Of a stretch of 64,000 nt of DNA, positions 62,436 through 64,000 are shown one piece after another. Numbering within the stretch: the stretch's first letter is position 1; every line of letters starts with the position of its first letter. The DNA is from Pseudoalteromonas distincta (GTDB taxonomy: Bacteria > Pseudomonadota > Gammaproteobacteria > Enterobacterales > Alteromonadaceae). The notes under the pieces were generated by a model, which ran no database searches, was not told the origin of the DNA, and saw nothing but the letters and a program-made list of their open reading frames with translations. The stretch lies in assembly GCF_000814675.1 (NCBI RefSeq), contig NZ_JWIG01000016.1, forward strand, positions 186,001 through 250,000, in the 5' to 3' direction. A program made the position numbers and the translations under genes.

Positions 62436-64000
62436 ATGAAATTTTCGCATTTCTTTATACAGCGCCCAATATTTGCGGCTATGCTGTCGTTGGTTATTTT
62501 AATTGCTGGTGGCATATCACTATTCCAATTACCAGTAAGTGAATACCCAGAAGTAGTTCCTCCAACAGTTGTTGTTACCGCCAACTACCCAGGTGCTAAC
62601 CCTACCGTTATTGCGCAAACAGTGGCAACACCGCTGGAGCAAGAAATTAACGGTACTGAGAACATGTTATATATGTTTTCGCAAGGTACCAGTGATGGCC
62701 GTATGACACTAACGGTAACATTTGCGTTAGGTACCGATTTAGACCGTGCTCAAGTACAAGTACAAAACCGTGTAAACAGTGCACTTCCGCGTTTGCCAGA
62801 AGAAGTACAGCGTTTAGGTGTTGTGGCTGAAAAGTCATCACCCGATTTAACCATGGTAGTGCATTTGTATTCACCTGAAAAAACGCACGACACAGCTTAC
62901 TTATCTAACTATGCTGATTTAAACATTAAAGATGAAATTGCGCGCTTACCAGGCGTAGGTGATATTCGCATGTTTGGTGCTGGCAAATACTCAATGCGAG
63001 TATGGCTAAATCCAGATGCACTTGCTGCACGCGAATTAACAGCAACAGATGTAGTAACAGCACTTCGCTCGCAAAACCAGCAAGTTGCTGCAGGTAGCTT
63101 AGGTGCGCAACCAATTTCAAACGACAGTCAATTTCAAATACTGTTAAACGTTAAAGGTCGTTTAAACAGTATTGAAGAATTTGAACAAGTTATTATTAAA
63201 GTAGGCGACGAAGGTCAGTTAACGCGTTTATCTGATATAGCCCGTGTTGATTTAGGTCAAGACACTTACGCACTGCGTGCAGAGCTTGATAATCAACCAG
63301 CACTTGCAATGCCAATATTCCAACGTCCAGGTTCAAACGCTATTGAGCTTTCTGATCAAGTACGCGAAACAATGGCGCGCTTATCTAAAGATTTCCCTAC
63401 TGGTGTTGAATACGACATTGTGTACGACCCTACGGTATTTGTTCGCGGCTCAATTGACGCGGTAATTGCCACTTTGCTTGAAGCAATTGTACTGGTAGTT
63501 ATTGTTGTTATTGTATTTTTACAAACGTGGCGAGCATCAATTATTCCGCTAATTGCTGTGCCTATTTCACTCATTGGTACGTTTGCCGTAATGCAGTGGT
63601 TAGGTGTCTCAATTAATACCTTGTCGTTGTTTGGTTTAGTATTGGCCATAGGTATTGTTGTAGATGATGCGATTGTAGTTGTTGAAAACGTAGAGCGTAA
63701 TATTGAAAAAGGCTTATCGCCACTTGAAGCAACCCGCGTTGCAATGAGCGAAGTAACAGGCCCTATTATTGCCATTGCGCTAGTACTAAGTGCTGTATTT
63801 ATTCCTACTGCGTTTATTACCGGTTTATCAGGTCAATTTTATAAGCAATTTGCACTTACAATTACAATTTCGACGATTATCTCAGCGTTTAACTCATTAA
63901 CGTTATCGCCTGCGCTTGCTGCATTGTTATTAAAATCGCACGATGCAAAACCAGATGCCTTCACGCGTTTACTTAATAAATTGTTTGGTCGTTGGTTGTT
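62436..64000 (+). CDS. RND efflux permease, N-terminal part (AcrB type)
   Basis: The first 521 codons of a permease of about 1040 residues, running off the window edge. It starts MKFSHFFIQRPIFAAMLSLV with the first membrane helix. The porter domain follows (VTANYPGANPTVIAQTVATP, LPGVGDIRMFG, LARELTATDVVTAL-like), and the segment LGLVLAIGIVVDDAIVVVEN (here FGLVLAIGIVVDDAIVVVEN) carries the two conserved acidic residues for proton transfer. No stop occurs before 64000. It is a different gene from the fragment at the left edge. Confidence 0.94.
   Translation, partial: MKFSHFFIQRPIFAAMLSLVILIAGGISLFQLPVSEYPEVVPPTVVVTANYPGANPTVIAQTVATPLEQEINGTENMLYMFSQGTSDGRMTLTVTFALGTDLDRAQVQVQNRVNSALPRLPEEVQRLGVVAEKSSPDLTMVVHLYSPEKTHDTAYLSNYADLNIKDEIARLPGVGDIRMFGAGKYSMRVWLNPDALAARELTATDVVTALRSQNQQVAAGSLGAQPISNDSQFQILLNVKGRLNSIEEFEQVIIKVGDEGQLTRLSDIARVDLGQDTYALRAELDNQPALAMPIFQRPGSNAIELSDQVRETMARLSKDFPTGVEYDIVYDPTVFVRGSIDAVIATLLEAIVLVVIVVIVFLQTWRASIIPLIAVPISLIGTFAVMQWLGVSINTLSLFGLVLAIGIVVDDAIVVVENVERNIEKGLSPLEATRVAMSEVTGPIIAIALVLSAVFIPTAFITGLSGQFYKQFALTITISTIISAFNSLTLSPALAALLLKSHDAKPDAFTRLLNKLFGRWL

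Noticed and set aside
1..64000. Left-edge and right-edge RND fragments as one split permease gene
   Set aside because: They are the C-terminal 166 and N-terminal 521 residues in different operons with different regulators; a full permease needs about 350 more residues and nothing indicates circularity.
1..64000. tRNA, rRNA, CRISPR arrays, integrases, prophage genes
   Set aside because: No cloverleaf-like segments, regularly spaced repeats or matching protein families were found on reading both strands.

Overview
The window is chromosomal DNA from a marine gammaproteobacterium of the Alteromonadales, most likely Pseudoalteromonas. This is inferred from AT-rich coding sequence, Oar-type TonB-dependent receptors, many lipoproteins and secreted hydrolases, a GlyGly-CTERM protein and the mixture of gene families. 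No tRNA, rRNA, CRISPR array, prophage or intact insertion sequence was seen. Most genes are ordinary housekeeping or metabolic genes. Both window edges cut through RND efflux permease genes.

Layout, left half. 1-2.7 kb: end of an RND efflux operon (permease C-terminus, OprM-like lipoprotein, TetR regulator). 2.7-8.4 kb, minus strand: an ECF sigma factor and RskA-like anti-sigma factor, then a DUF4331 secreted protein, a small Ig-like lipoprotein, a TPR protein and a HupE/UreJ-like membrane protein. The sigma gene and the DUF4331 gene carry the same 26-base promoter-like element, so this looks like one autoregulated envelope regulon. 8.7-13.9 kb: a phosphatase/lipid kinase fusion, small conserved proteins, and maiA/hmgA of tyrosine catabolism beside a MarR regulator. 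14-21.4 kb, minus strand: two paralogous Oar-like receptors and an S1/P1 nuclease. The second receptor has lost its signal peptide and abuts the nuclease stop codon in frame. 21.6-31.5 kb: a periplasmic binding protein paired with a membrane-anchored putative regulator, UshA-like 5'-nucleotidase, cyclophilin, MAPEG protein, M16 protease and NhaC-type antiporter.

Layout, right half. 31.9-37.1 kb: pqiABC lipid-transport operon, a small solute-binding protein and a thioesterase. 37.3-41.1 kb: dnaK and dnaJ with a sigma-32-like promoter, then ybaK. 41.3-43.2 kb: small proteins and a MITE-like repeat. 43.3-49.1 kb: a DctB/DctD-type two-component system followed by a porin and a DASS symporter behind a clear sigma-54 promoter, probably a C4-dicarboxylate uptake module. 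49.2-53.2 kb: aldehyde dehydrogenase, a Sel1 protein, and a lipoprotein behind two Fur-box-like sites. 53.2-59.0 kb: a molybdenum hydroxylase cluster (XdhC, MocA-like, [2Fe-2S] and Mo subunits, MoaA). 59.1-64 kb: a diguanylate cyclase, a LysR regulator and a second RND efflux operon, cut by the window edge.

The best candidates for something undescribed are the ECF/DUF4331/HupE regulon with its Ca-binding-like loops, the binding-protein/membrane-regulator pair at 21.6-23.5 kb, the nuclease/truncated-receptor junction, and an unassigned structured region upstream of the NhaC antiporter.
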